A stretch of 64,000 nt of DNA from Mycobacterium triplex (GCF_000689255.1 NZ_HG964447.1:310001-374000), one strand, 5' to 3'; numbered from the stretch's first letter, positions 34,540 through 42,932 are shown. Notes: generated by a model from the sequence alone, not told the origin. Program-made: numbers and translations.

Positions 34540-35680
34540 GACCTTCTCCGGCGAGAAGTCCCTCGGCGGGCGGATAGATCAGTACGCCCCGGATATTGGC
34601 GCCGGCGTGCATGTCGGCGTAGCCGTCGTTGACCTTCTCCAGCGGGTAGGTGCGAGTCACCATGGATTCGAGGTCGACCTGGCCGGCGCTGTACAACTCA
34701 AGGATTTTCGGGATGTCGGCACGCGGATTGCCCGAGCCATAGAGGGTTCCGATGATCTGCTTTTCGGTCAGGGTGAGGTCCATCAGGTTGGCCCGGATCT
34801 CGCGCTCCAGCATCGGGTGGATGTTGGTGACCACCAGCCGGCCCCGCTTGGCCGTCATGGCCAGCGCCCTGCCGACCAGTTGGCCGTCACCGACTCCCAT
34901 GGCGCAAATGAACTTGTCCACGCCACGGTTCCAAGTAGCCTCGGCGACAACATCTTTGGCTTCGTCCCAGTCCGCTGCGGTATGCGTGGCCCCCATCTTC
35001 ACCGCTTCGGCCCGCTTGTACTCCGACGGATCGATGACCGTGATCGTGCGGGCGCCCGCGAGCCGGGCACCCTGTACCGCCGCGGCGCCGATGCCTCCGA
35101 CGCCGGCGATGGCGACCGTGTCGCCCGGCCGGACCTCGGCGGCGTACACCGACGATCCCCAACCGGTGATGAAGCCGCAGCCGAGAAGGCAGGCCAGGTC
35201 GAGGCGATAGTGGTCTGGGACCTTCACGCAACTTGCCTCGTGCACCACGGTGTGGTGCGCGAAAGAACCGACGCCGCAGGCCAGCGCCAGGTCTTCGCCA
35301 CCGAGATGGTGGCGGGCGGTTCCGTCGTGAATCTGCATGCCCGAGTAGATCTTTGCGCCGAGGTCGCACAGGCTCTGATGCCCTGTCGAGCATGAGGGAC
35401 ACCGGCCGCACGACGGAATGAAGCTGAACACGACGTGGTCACCCGGCGATAGCCACGACACGTGTTCGCCGACGGACTTGACCACGCCCGCACCTTCGTG
35501 GCCGCCGATGCAGGGCAGCCGGATCGGCATGTCGCCGGTGACGAGGTGGTCGTCGGAGTGGCACATGCCCGAAGCGTGTAGTTCGATCAGTACCTCGGTC
35601 GCCTTCGGCGCATCGAGTTCGATGGTCTCGATGGACCATGGCGTGTTGCGTTCGAATAGGACCGCTGCCTGGGTGTGCAC
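34529..35680 (-). CDS. NDMA-dependent (mycofactocin-associated) zinc alcohol dehydrogenase
   Basis: 383-aa medium-chain dehydrogenase. Catalytic zinc ligands Cys40 and His61 with the GGHEGAG motif, structural zinc Cys91, Cys94, Cys97, Cys105, and Rossmann motif AGVGGIGAAAVQGA. The overall pattern (HSDDHLVTGDMP, FIPSCGRCPSC) matches the nicotinoprotein alcohol dehydrogenases assayed with N,N-dimethyl-4-nitrosoaniline, which retain NAD and need mycofactocin as electron acceptor. It likely oxidises a primary alcohol to the aldehyde used by the ALDH 33 bp upstream. GTG start. Confidence 0.9.
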   Translation of the reverse strand: MHTQAAVLFERNTPWSIETIELDAPKATEVLIELHASGMCHSDDHLVTGDMPIRLPCIGGHEGAGVVKSVGEHVSWLSPGDHVVFSFIPSCGRCPSCSTGHQSLCDLGAKIYSGMQIHDGTARHHLGGEDLALACGVGSFAHHTVVHEASCVKVPDHYRLDLACLLGCGFITGWGSSVYAAEVRPGDTVAIAGVGGIGAAAVQGARLAGARTITVIDPSEYKRAEAVKMGATHTAADWDEAKDVVAEATWNRGVDKFICAMGVGDGQLVGRALAMTAKRGRLVVTNIHPMLEREIRANLMDLTLTEKQIIGTLYGSGNPRADIPKILELYSAGQVDLESMVTRTYPLEKVNDGYADMHAGANIRGVLIYPPAEGLLAGEGRDQ

Positions 35681-35713
35681 TGCTGTGCTCGATTCTCTCT
35701 GGCCTTCCGGCCC

Positions 35714-37156
35714 CTATCGGATGATGGCTTGATGTTCGACAAACCCGGCGATGCCCTCGGGGCCGCCTTCGCGGCCGATGCCGGACTGCTTGAATCCACC
35801 GAACGGGCTGGCGAAATCGAGCACCGCGGTCGAGTTGACGGCCACCGAACCGACGAGCAGTTGGGCCGCCACCGCGGCCGCCCTTTCCTCGTCGGCGGAC
35901 CACACCGCCCCGACCAGGCCGTAGCGGGAGTCGTTGGCGATGGCCACCGCCTCGGCGGCATCGGCATCGGCGTCGGCGGTGTCGTCGTAGGCGATAACGA
36001 CCGCGACCGGGCCGAAGACCTCCTCACGGGCGATCTCCATGTCGTTGGTGGCCTCGACCAGCGCGGGGGAGACGTACCAGCCTGGGCGGTCGGGCCGTTC
36101 GCCGCCGACCAGCACGGTGGCGCCGTCGTGCCGCGCGCGATGCAGGAACCCCTCGACCCTGCTACGCGCGGCCTCGTTGATCAGTGGACCGATGTCGGTG
36201 GCCCGGTCGGCGGGATCTCCGACGACCAACCCGGCGACCGCGGCGGTGAGTGCGGTCACGAACTCGTCATATCGGCTGCGCGGCAACAAGATACGGGTCA
36301 GCGCGGCACACAGCTGACCGTTGTTGCCCATCACGCCGGTGACCAAGCCGGGTACCGTCGTCTCGAGCGGCGCGTCGGGTAGCACGATGGCGGCGGACTT
36401 CCCGCCCAGCTCGGTGCTGCAGCGGCGGATGCGGGAGCCGCACGAAGCCGCGATCCGCGCGCCGACGGCCGTCGATCCCGTGAAGCTGATCTTGTCGACG
36501 CCTGGATGATCGGTCAGCAGCTCGCCGGTTTCGGCACCGCCGTTGACGACGTTGACCACGCCGTCGGGCAGGCCGGCTTCCTCGATCGCCTCCATCAGCA
36601 CGCCGAATTCGAGTGGAGCGTCAGGCGATGGCTTGAGCACTGCCGTGCACCCCGCGGCTAACGCCGGACCGAGCTTCAACGCGGCGATGAACAGCGGCGT
36701 GTTCCAGGGCACGATGGCGCCGACCACGCCGACGGGTAGTTGACGTACTTCGACCGTGCCGCCCGTCATGGAAGGCCGCCGCGACGAGAAGGGATAGTCC
36801 GGCGTGATCGCCGCGTAGGCGCGCAGTACACCGACCGCGGTGATGACCTGACCGAACGTGCTCCAGGATCGCGGCGAGCCGATCTCCGCGGTGGTCAGGT
36901 CAGCCAGTTCGCTTTTGCGGGCGTTCAGCGCCTCGGCGAGTCGGCCCAGCGCCGCGCCGCGATCGGCGGCGGGCACCCGCCCCCAGGCCGGCAGGGCACT
37001 GCGGGCGGCCGCGACCGCGGAATCCACTTCCGCCCGGCCGGCGAGACCCACGGTGCCCAGCAGCTCGCCGGTGCTCGGCGACATCACATCCAGCGTCCCG
37101 GCGTGCGCTTCCGACACCCATTTGCCCGCGACATAGCTCGCCGCCAACTCGACCAT
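35714..37156 (-). CDS. aldehyde dehydrogenase
   Basis: 480 aa full-length enzyme. PWNTP, FTGS, TELGGKS (general-base Glu, about residue 249) and NNGQLCAALTR (nucleophile Cys, about 283). The ATG at 37154-37156 is chosen; a GTG two codons earlier is possible. It is the first gene of the operon with the NDMA-type alcohol dehydrogenase and SDR, so an alcohol to aldehyde to acid sequence is likely. Divergent from the MaoC genes across about 105 bp. Confidence 0.92.
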   Translation of the reverse strand: MVELAASYVAGKWVSEAHAGTLDVMSPSTGELLGTVGLAGRAEVDSAVAAARSALPAWGRVPAADRGAALGRLAEALNARKSELADLTTAEIGSPRSWSTFGQVITAVGVLRAYAAITPDYPFSSRRPSMTGGTVEVRQLPVGVVGAIVPWNTPLFIAALKLGPALAAGCTAVLKPSPDAPLEFGVLMEAIEEAGLPDGVVNVVNGGAETGELLTDHPGVDKISFTGSTAVGARIAASCGSRIRRCSTELGGKSAAIVLPDAPLETTVPGLVTGVMGNNGQLCAALTRILLPRSRYDEFVTALTAAVAGLVVGDPADRATDIGPLINEAARSRVEGFLHRARHDGATVLVGGERPDRPGWYVSPALVEATNDMEIAREEVFGPVAVVIAYDDTADADADAAEAVAIANDSRYGLVGAVWSADEERAAAVAAQLLVGSVAVNSTAVLDFASPFGGFKQSGIGREGGPEGIAGFVEHQAIIR

Positions 37157-37246
37157 GGCCACCGATTCTGGCAGCTATGTCATCTTTGGACAAGCGGTTC
37201 ATTGGCTGTGAAGCGATGATTTGGTTCCAGTTCTGTATTTTTTCTG

Positions 37247-37261
37247 ACACTATTGGTCACT
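37247..37261. promoter_or_regulatory. TGAC/GTCA palindrome of 15 bp before MaoC genes
   Basis: TGACACTATTGGTCA has TGAC and GTCA ends with a 7-bp centre and directly touches the MaoC ATG at 37262. It is related to, but spaced differently from, the N4 family. On the minus strand it is about 90 bp before the ALDH start. Confidence 0.3.
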
Positions 37262-37699
37262 ATGAACGCTTCGCCTGACAGTCTCGCTGACGACGGCGCC
37301 GGACGGACATGGGAGCTGATCGTGGAACGCGGCAAGATCGCCGAGTTCGCCGAAGCCATGATGTGTGACGATCCGGCCTATCGCGGTCCGGACGCCATCA
37401 TCCCGCCGACGTTCCTGACCACCGGCGGACGCTGGGCGCCGGCCGGTGCCAGGGTGGACGTGGGGTTCGAGCGCAAGCGCTTGCTGCACGGGGAGCAGGA
37501 ATACACGTTCCACGCCGCTCCGCCCGCCGCCGGCGACGTGCTGATCGCGCAGGAGCGGATCGTCGACCGCTACTCGAAACCCGGCAAGCGTGGGGGCACA
37601 ATGCGTTTCGCCACTGTGGTCACCGAATACCGCAACGAGCAGGGAGCACTCGTCGCCGAGGCCAAAGCGACCTTCATCGAGACGGCGGCTAAGCAATGA
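37262..37699 (+). CDS. MaoC-like dehydratase, N-terminal hotdog (FAS1-type) domain protein
   Basis: 145 aa hotdog protein related to the N-terminal half of (R)-specific enoyl-CoA hydratases (HadA/ChsH-type). RGKIAEFAEAM, the PPTFLTT segment and ERKRLLHGEQEYTFH are typical; the catalytic Asp/His motif is not in this subunit. The ATG is used instead of a TTG 9 nt earlier. It is coupled by ATGA to the catalytic MaoC partner, so an obligate heterodimer is expected. Confidence 0.85.
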   Translation: MNASPDSLADDGAGRTWELIVERGKIAEFAEAMMCDDPAYRGPDAIIPPTFLTTGGRWAPAGARVDVGFERKRLLHGEQEYTFHAAPPAAGDVLIAQERIVDRYSKPGKRGGTMRFATVVTEYRNEQGALVAEAKATFIETAAKQ

Positions 37700-38154
37700 C
37701 GGTGACCACCACTGCTGTGAGTGTCGGTGCACGTGCGCCGGTCCGTGACTTTGGGCCGCTGACCCGGCAGATGTTTGTCCGCTATGCGGGCGCGTCCGGC
37801 GATCTCAACCCCATGCATTACGACGATCAGCTCGCACAGTCCGCAGGCTATCCCTCGGTGTTCGCGCAGGGCATGTTCTCTGCGGCACTGCTGGCCGGGT
37901 TCGCCACCGACTGGCTGGGCGCTCGCTGCGTGCGCCGTTTCGGTGTCCGCTTCCGCGAGCAGGTCTGGCCCGGCGACGTGCTGACCTGTTCCGGCACGGT
38001 GACCGCGGTGTCGGCAGAAGCCGACGCCGACCGGGTGAGCGTGGAGCTGACGGCCGCACGACAGACGGGCGGGATCGCAATTGCGGGCTCCGCTGAGTTC
38101 CTCGTCCCGAGAAACACCGCTGGGCGCGACGCGGGCAGCACAGATCGGCCATAG
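37696..38154 (+). CDS. MaoC-like (R)-specific enoyl-CoA hydratase catalytic subunit
   Basis: 152 aa. The hydratase-2 motif ASGDLNPMHYDDQLAQSAGY with catalytic Asp and His is intact, followed by FAQGMFSAALLA. With the preceding N-terminal hotdog protein it forms the two-subunit hydratase that hydrates bulky 2-enoyl-CoA esters. Followed 13 bp later by the tandem TetR regulator. Confidence 0.9.
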   Translation: MTVTTTAVSVGARAPVRDFGPLTRQMFVRYAGASGDLNPMHYDDQLAQSAGYPSVFAQGMFSAALLAGFATDWLGARCVRRFGVRFREQVWPGDVLTCSGTVTAVSAEADADRVSVELTAARQTGGIAIAGSAEFLVPRNTAGRDAGSTDRP

Positions 38155-38167
38155 GCTTAAGCCCGCC

Positions 38168-39508
38168 ATGTCCGAAGCCTCGATCGTCCGCAGGGCCAGT
38201 TACGGCCCGTCCAGCCCCGCCGTGGGTGCTCGCGGTGCCAGCACCCGAGGCCGGATCGCCGAGGTCTCGCTGGAGCTGTTCGGTCGGCTGGGGTACTTCG
38301 ACACGTCGGTCGACGCGATCGCCAAGGCAGCGGGGGTGTCCCGGGCCACCTTGTACCAGTACTACAAGGGCAAGGACGAGATTTTTCTGGAGCTGCTCAA
38401 TGAATGCGGCGGCGCGTTGTTCCGGGTGGCGCGCCGCATCGGCGCGCTCGGGCCGGACGAGGTGGGTTTCGACAATCTGAACTGGTGGCTGGGCGAATGG
38501 AGCTGGGTGTTCGACAAGTACTCCACCATGTTCGTGCAGTGGACGGCGATCGCCTCGTCGGACACCAAGGTGCGCCCCGAAATCACCCGCTTCGTGCGCA
38601 GCTACAACCATCGCATCGCCGAGCGGCTCGCCGCCTCCGGCCTGACGGGGCTGGACCCGGAGGTCGCGGCCATGACGATGACCGCGCTGGTGCACCGCCT
38701 CAATCTGTTCGTGCACACCGACCGGGCTTACGGTCGCAGCGCCAAGGACGCGGTTGACACGCTGTCGGTATTCCTGCAGCTGATGCTGTTCCCCGATACG
38801 CCGCGGTCGGTGTTGACGTCTTTAGGTCTGCATGCCAGCGCAGACCCGGCGGCGGACGTGGACGCGCTCGAAGTGCCCCCGGCGCCAGACGTTTCGGGGC
38901 TGCCGGTCAGCGAGCGCACCGCCAGCCTCAGTAAGCGTGCCGTCATCACGGTGAATGCTCTGGCCGATGCCGGCGCCGCTCAATTCCGCGCGCGCGGCTA
39001 CCGCAGCACCAGTGTCGACGACATCGTCGAGTCGGCCAGCGTGGCGCGAGGTACGTTCTACAAGTATTTCAAAGACAAGCAAGATCTGCTCGCTGCCGTG
39101 GCCGCCGAAATCTACAGCGCCGGAATGGCGTTCGCCGACCGGATCGCCGAGGTGGATCCTGTGGGCAAAACGTCTACGCTGCGGCACTGGCTGGGCACCT
39201 ACGTCGAGTTCTACGACAAGTATTCGGGCTGCATCGAGGCGTGGGCCGAGGGCGCCACCGACGATCCGACGATCGTCAGCATCGGCGAGAACGGACAAGT
39301 GCAGATGGACATCGGGGTGGCTAGGATGCTTATCCGCGGATCGGATCGGTACCCGTTCGATCCGGTGGTCTCGGCGCTGATCTTGCGGGCGCTGGTCACG
39401 CGCCTGCCGCAGGCGGCCCTCGATCTGCCCGAGCCGATCAACGACGACGAACTCATCGATGTGTTGATCACCTGCATCCGCCGCGGGTTCTTCGGACGCA
39501 AGGAGTAA
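38168..39508 (+). CDS. tandem double-TetR transcriptional regulator
   Basis: 446 aa: two complete TetR units in one chain. HTH 1 spans about residues 28-72 (LGYFDTSVDAIAKAAGVSRATLYQYYKGKDE) and HTH 2 about 258-303 (RGYRSTSVDDIVESASVARGTFYKYFKDKQD), each followed by a helical C-terminal domain. TetR proteins normally homodimerise; a fusion would work as an internal pseudo-dimer and could recognise asymmetric or paired sites. The start at ATG 38168 follows the MaoC gene by 13 bp, so it is probably in the MaoC transcript. Its operator is unknown; the N4-class sites are candidates. Confidence 0.9.
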   Translation: MSEASIVRRASYGPSSPAVGARGASTRGRIAEVSLELFGRLGYFDTSVDAIAKAAGVSRATLYQYYKGKDEIFLELLNECGGALFRVARRIGALGPDEVGFDNLNWWLGEWSWVFDKYSTMFVQWTAIASSDTKVRPEITRFVRSYNHRIAERLAASGLTGLDPEVAAMTMTALVHRLNLFVHTDRAYGRSAKDAVDTLSVFLQLMLFPDTPRSVLTSLGLHASADPAADVDALEVPPAPDVSGLPVSERTASLSKRAVITVNALADAGAAQFRARGYRSTSVDDIVESASVARGTFYKYFKDKQDLLAAVAAEIYSAGMAFADRIAEVDPVGKTSTLRHWLGTYVEFYDKYSGCIEAWAEGATDDPTIVSIGENGQVQMDIGVARMLIRGSDRYPFDPVVSALILRALVTRLPQAALDLPEPINDDELIDVLITCIRRGFFGRKE

Positions 39509-39522
39509 AACGGGCTCCCCGC

Positions 39523-40713
39523 CTATGCCGTCGTAACACCTTGGGCGACAAGACCATCGATCGCCTTCATCGAATATCCCAACTCGCACAATATTTTTCG
39601 GCTGTGCTCACCCAGCGCGGGCACGTCACCGATCAACGGATCGACGCCGGCCAGCGCAGCGGGCGGTGGCAGCGCGGCCGCCGGACCGCCCGGTGTCTGA
39701 ATCTCCTGCCACCGGTCCCGGCCGACGAGCACCGGATGCAGCCACAATTGGTCCACATCATTCATCCGGGCATGTGCCACGCCGGCCGTCTGCAGGCGCT
39801 TCTCGAGCTCTTCAGAGCTCAGCCGCGCGGCCGCTGCAGCGATGATCGCCTCCAACTCGTCGCGGTTCGCCACCCTATCGGGATTCGTGGCGAACCGCGG
39901 GTCGGCGACGAGATCCGTTCTGCCCAAGACGGTCTCGCAAAGTCGCTGCCATTCGGCTGGATTCTGCACGGCGAGTAGGATGGTTTGGCCGTCGCCCGCG
40001 GTGAATGGGCCGTACGGCGCGATCGTCGGATGCCGCGCACCCGTGCGTGGCGGCGCCGTTCCGCCGTACCGGCCGTAGTAGAGCGGCTGCGACACCCACT
40101 CGACCAACGCATCGAACAACGACACCGATACCGGGTGTATCGCACCGGTCGTGGCGCGCGTGTAGAGCGCGGTGAGGATCGCGGAGAAGGTGAACATGCC
40201 GGCAGCGATATCGGCGATAGATACACCGGTGCGCGCCACTTCGTCCGGCGAGCCGGTCACCGATAAAAGTCCAGCCTCGGCCTGTACAAGAAGGTCATAT
40301 GCTTTGCGGTCGCTCCATGGGCCGTCCTGACCGTAGCCGCTGATCGTGGCCGTAATGGTTTGCGGGTGCGTGCGGGAAACCGATTCGGCATCTAATCCCA
40401 GCCGGGCTGCTGCGCCCGGTGCCAGATTTTGCACCAGCACGTCGGCGCCCTCCAGCAGACGGTCAACGATGCGTCTGCCTTCGGGTTGCTTGACGTCTAC
40501 GGTCAACGACTCTTTGCGGCGATTGAGCCAGACGAAGTAGCTTGACTCGCCGTGCACCGCGCGGTCGTAGCCACGGGCGAAGTCGCCGCCCTGCGGTCGC
40601 TCGACCTTGATCACCCGCGCGCCGAGATCAGCGAGTTGGCGGGTCGCATATGGCGCCGCGACTGCCTGCTCGAGGCTCACCACAGTGATGCCTGCCAACG
40701 GGGCAGTCGTCAT
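39523..40713 (-). CDS. CaiB/BaiF type III CoA-transferase
   Basis: 396 aa, normal length for a single-domain family member. N-terminal LAGITVVSLEQAVAAPYATRQLADLGARVIKVE, GYGQDGPWSDRKAYDLLVQAEAGL containing the catalytic Asp, and a C-terminal VAHARMNDV segment. It moves CoA from a donor ester to an acid substrate without ATP. Convergent with the tandem TetR; its upstream region has an N4-class site at 40735-40748. Confidence 0.92.
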   Translation of the reverse strand: MTTAPLAGITVVSLEQAVAAPYATRQLADLGARVIKVERPQGGDFARGYDRAVHGESSYFVWLNRRKESLTVDVKQPEGRRIVDRLLEGADVLVQNLAPGAAARLGLDAESVSRTHPQTITATISGYGQDGPWSDRKAYDLLVQAEAGLLSVTGSPDEVARTGVSIADIAAGMFTFSAILTALYTRATTGAIHPVSVSLFDALVEWVSQPLYYGRYGGTAPPRTGARHPTIAPYGPFTAGDGQTILLAVQNPAEWQRLCETVLGRTDLVADPRFATNPDRVANRDELEAIIAAAAARLSSEELEKRLQTAGVAHARMNDVDQLWLHPVLVGRDRWQEIQTPGGPAAALPPPAALAGVDPLIGDVPALGEHSRKILCELGYSMKAIDGLVAQGVTTA

Positions 40714-40734
40714 GCGGTGCCTCCGAGGATGATA

Positions 40735-40762
40735 TGACGAAGATGTCAGAAGAACGATATTA
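40735..40762 (-). promoter_or_regulatory. N4-class operator and -10 box for CoA-transferase
   Basis: On the minus strand TAATAT (40757-40762) is a plausible -10; TGACATCTTCGTCA (40735-40748 on minus, one mismatch to TGACA-n4-TGTCA) lies just downstream over the expected transcription start. A Shine-Dalgarno GGAGG (40721-40726 region) precedes the ATG at 40713. Confidence 0.5.
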
Positions 40763-40820
40763 GTTTGTTGTCTTCAATTCGAATAGCATATGACGTAACG
40801 AAATCTACATGTACGCAGTG

Positions 40821-41705
40821 TCAGATGACGGCTGGACTGGTCAGGTGGGAGGCCGCGACGGCCATTCCGGTGATCCATTCCGGCACCGGCTCGTAGACCA
40901 GCGGCGTGACCGGCCGGCCGCCACCTGCCGCGCCGGCGGCAAGCCAGGTCCGGACCTCGTTGGCGCCCGCACCGGCACGGGAGTGGGCGGTGTCCACGAG
41001 TTGAACCAACGCAGCGACATCCCACTTCGACATGGCATCCAACACTTCGCCGTCCCAATCGGGACGTATCTTCGTACGCGCGTCCGCCATACCCTCGGCG
41101 ATCATGCGCGCCCGGTCTTCGTCGCTGAGGTCGTAGGTGTCGACCTCTAGACTCGGCGGTGAATGTGATAACCCTCCGGTGCCGATCACCAGCACCCGCT
41201 CGGCGATCCCGTCTAGGAACCGGCCGACTTCCGCACCGAATTCAGCGACCCGACGACCGTTCGGCAGCGGAGCCGTGGCACAGTTCACCGGCACCGGGAT
41301 CACCGGCTTGATCGCCAACTCCCCGAGTAAGTCCCGAACAGGTTGCGCGAACGCGTGATCCAGCCCGATGTCGCGACATGCGGCGACATCGAACCCGGCC
41401 GACAGCAGGTGTTCACACAGCTCGCGTGCCAACTTGGACGGGACATCCAGGTCGCCGGCCGGGTGGCCGCCCTCGGCCAGAATCGACGCGGACAGCGCAA
41501 CCCCGAAGGCGGGCACCACATGGCGAAATGCCCGACGATGGTCGCCGCCGAACACAATGACGACGTCGGGATCGAACTTCTGCGCTTGCTCGGCCGCTGA
41601 TGTCAGTGCCGAGCGGAACCGGCGACCGAAGGCGTGTTCGACATCGCGTTCCTTGCCCGGGCTGTGGCTCGCGCAGACCACCAACCGCTCCGACGTCACG
41701 CTCAT
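40821..41705 (-). CDS. LigB-family extradiol ring-cleavage dioxygenase (class III)
   Basis: 294 aa. ASHSPGK at the N-terminus, GGDHRRAF, DHAFAQPVRDL and GTGGLSHSPP are the conserved segments of MhpB/LigB-type non-haem iron dioxygenases; the His residues at ASHSP and GGDH are candidate iron ligands. It cleaves a catechol or hydroxylated phenylpropionate next to the diol. ATG at 41703-41705 is used; a longer frame to 41831 lacks family residues and crosses the promoter element. The meta-cleavage hydrolase, hydratase and aldolase for its product are at 7272-9774. Confidence 0.9.
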   Translation of the reverse strand: MSVTSERLVVCASHSPGKERDVEHAFGRRFRSALTSAAEQAQKFDPDVVIVFGGDHRRAFRHVVPAFGVALSASILAEGGHPAGDLDVPSKLARELCEHLLSAGFDVAACRDIGLDHAFAQPVRDLLGELAIKPVIPVPVNCATAPLPNGRRVAEFGAEVGRFLDGIAERVLVIGTGGLSHSPPSLEVDTYDLSDEDRARMIAEGMADARTKIRPDWDGEVLDAMSKWDVAALVQLVDTAHSRAGAGANEVRTWLAAGAAGGGRPVTPLVYEPVPEWITGMAVAASHLTSPAVI

Positions 41706-41720
41706 CACCTCTTCGCTTGA

Positions 41721-41739
41721 AGTGACACCAATGTTAGAT
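41721..41739 (-). promoter_or_regulatory. 19-bp promoter element identical to 32005-32023; contains N4-class site
   Basis: Read on the minus strand this is ATCTAACATTGGTGTCACT, identical over 19 bases to the element before the Gfo/Idh gene and 15 nt before the LigB start codon. It includes the one-mismatch palindrome TGACA-CCAA-TGTTA at 41723-41736. Flanking sequence is unrelated in the two places, which argues for selected function rather than recent duplication. Confidence 0.6.
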
Positions 41740-41761
41740 GAGTCGCGGTCCGGCCATTGCA

Positions 41762-41929
41762 TCACACCGTGATGACGATGCCTTGCGTCAGCGCCACGAC
41801 GGCGCCGAGGATCACGATGAACGCGACGCATGCCGCAACAAGACGGACGGTCTCTCGGCGCAGCGCTGCATCGGTCTGCGGAGGCAGGAAGAATTCGGGG
41901 GCCAGATCTTTCATGCGGTCGCTTGCCAC
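41762..41929 (-). CDS. small single-pass membrane protein (55 aa)
   Basis: GTG at 41927-41929, 5 nt after AAAGGAG, gives 55 residues; an internal ATG at 41912-41914 would give 50. A charged N-terminus (KDLAPEFFLPPQTDAALRRE) is followed by a hydrophobic helix at about residues 29-50 (LVAACVAFIVILGAVVALTQ). No family recognised. It lies 16 bp after the AveC-like membrane protein and 56 bp before LigB on the same strand, so it could be an accessory subunit of the membrane enzyme. Confidence 0.6.
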   Translation of the reverse strand: MASDRMKDLAPEFFLPPQTDAALRRETVRLVAACVAFIVILGAVVALTQGIVITV

Positions 41930-41945
41930 CGCGACTCCTTTCGTA

Positions 41946-42860
41946 TCACGGAACGAAGGGGCTGTCGGCGCCGGTCATGGTGCGCAACACCACCAGCGGA
42001 ATGATCAGGAAGACGAAGAAGGTGACCTGGAAGACGATGAACCAAGCGCCGAGCCGCATGAGTTCGAAGCGCCACCGGGGAATCACTACGTCGTAGTTGA
42101 GGTAACCGTCGAATTCTTGCCGTTTGGTCAAGACCGCTTGCCGGGCAGCCAAGGCCGTTCCGCCCCGACTTTCGGTGCGGCCGGTCGGATGCGACCCGGT
42201 CCGCGGGACGGTGAAACGATCCAAGCGGCAGAATCGCTCGAAATGATTGAGGCCGCGAATCGGCGGTTTGCCGGCCCAGTAGGCGATTAGGTTGGGCCAC
42301 ACACACATGATGCCGATGGTCCAGAGCAGCGTGATGCGACCCCCGTTGCCCCACTGGAGAACGGGTCCGATGCCGGGATCGTATGTCCACCAACCCATTG
42401 CCGTAGCGGTGCCCTCGACCACGAAGTCCCAGACGTAGTTAACCGGAATCGCAAGCACCAGCATGGATTTGAGCATGCTCCAGCCGAACCGCGTGGATAC
42501 CCATTGACTCAGCCACAGCACCAGGATCGCGTGCACTCCCCAATACACCGCGTACGCGAATGGCATGAACAACGGATCGTTGGGCGTCTTGATCGGCAGC
42601 CACTCGAGCAGATGGTGTTGCGCGAAAGCCGGACTGTAGAACAGCATCTGGCCCCAGTCACCAATCGTCTCCATCCAGTACACCGCGAGGCTGTTGAACA
42701 GGAACAGAAACCCCCACGTCAGGCGCCGCCGCCGGATGACATCGGCGATCGCCAGAACGATGAATATGCTGCCGGCGATCGGTATCACCCAGTTGAAGAA
42801 CCAGACACCGGATGGATGGAGGGTCGCCGGTGGCGCCAGCTGTGACGTGGCGACAAGCAT
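41946..42860 (-). CDS. AveC-family (spirocyclase-like) integral membrane protein
   Basis: 304 aa polytopic membrane protein with about seven hydrophobic segments (FNWVIPIAGSIFIVLAIAD near the N-terminus; FIVFQVTFFVFLIIPLVVL near the C-terminus). Conserved-looking charged or Trp-rich segments within the membrane, WMETIGDWGQM, VNYVWDFVVEGTATAMGWWTYDP, resemble the AveC/spirocyclase family first known from avermectin biosynthesis. In catabolic loci the role is unknown; cyclisation, dehydration or substrate handling in the membrane is possible. Divergent from a second AveC-like gene. Confidence 0.8.
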   Translation of the reverse strand: MLVATSQLAPPATLHPSGVWFFNWVIPIAGSIFIVLAIADVIRRRRLTWGFLFLFNSLAVYWMETIGDWGQMLFYSPAFAQHHLLEWLPIKTPNDPLFMPFAYAVYWGVHAILVLWLSQWVSTRFGWSMLKSMLVLAIPVNYVWDFVVEGTATAMGWWTYDPGIGPVLQWGNGGRITLLWTIGIMCVWPNLIAYWAGKPPIRGLNHFERFCRLDRFTVPRTGSHPTGRTESRGGTALAARQAVLTKRQEFDGYLNYDVVIPRWRFELMRLGAWFIVFQVTFFVFLIIPLVVLRTMTGADSPFVP

Positions 42861-42922
42861 CGTTGCCTCTCAGCGAGCAAGGGAGGGATCGGGCTCCATC
42901 AAAACCGATCTTTCTACGTATA

Positions 42923-42932
42923 TAACCTAGTT
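42923..42932. promoter_or_regulatory. TAACCTAGTT element in AveC divergent region
   Basis: Shared 10-mer with 22618-22627. On the minus strand the overlapping TATATA-rich stretch (about 42918-42926) could be the -10 of the 41946-42860 gene. Confidence 0.2.

Noticed and set aside
38081-38167. Extended N-terminus of the tandem TetR
   Set aside because: It lies inside the MaoC gene in another frame; ATG 38168 gives the normal TetR N-terminus.
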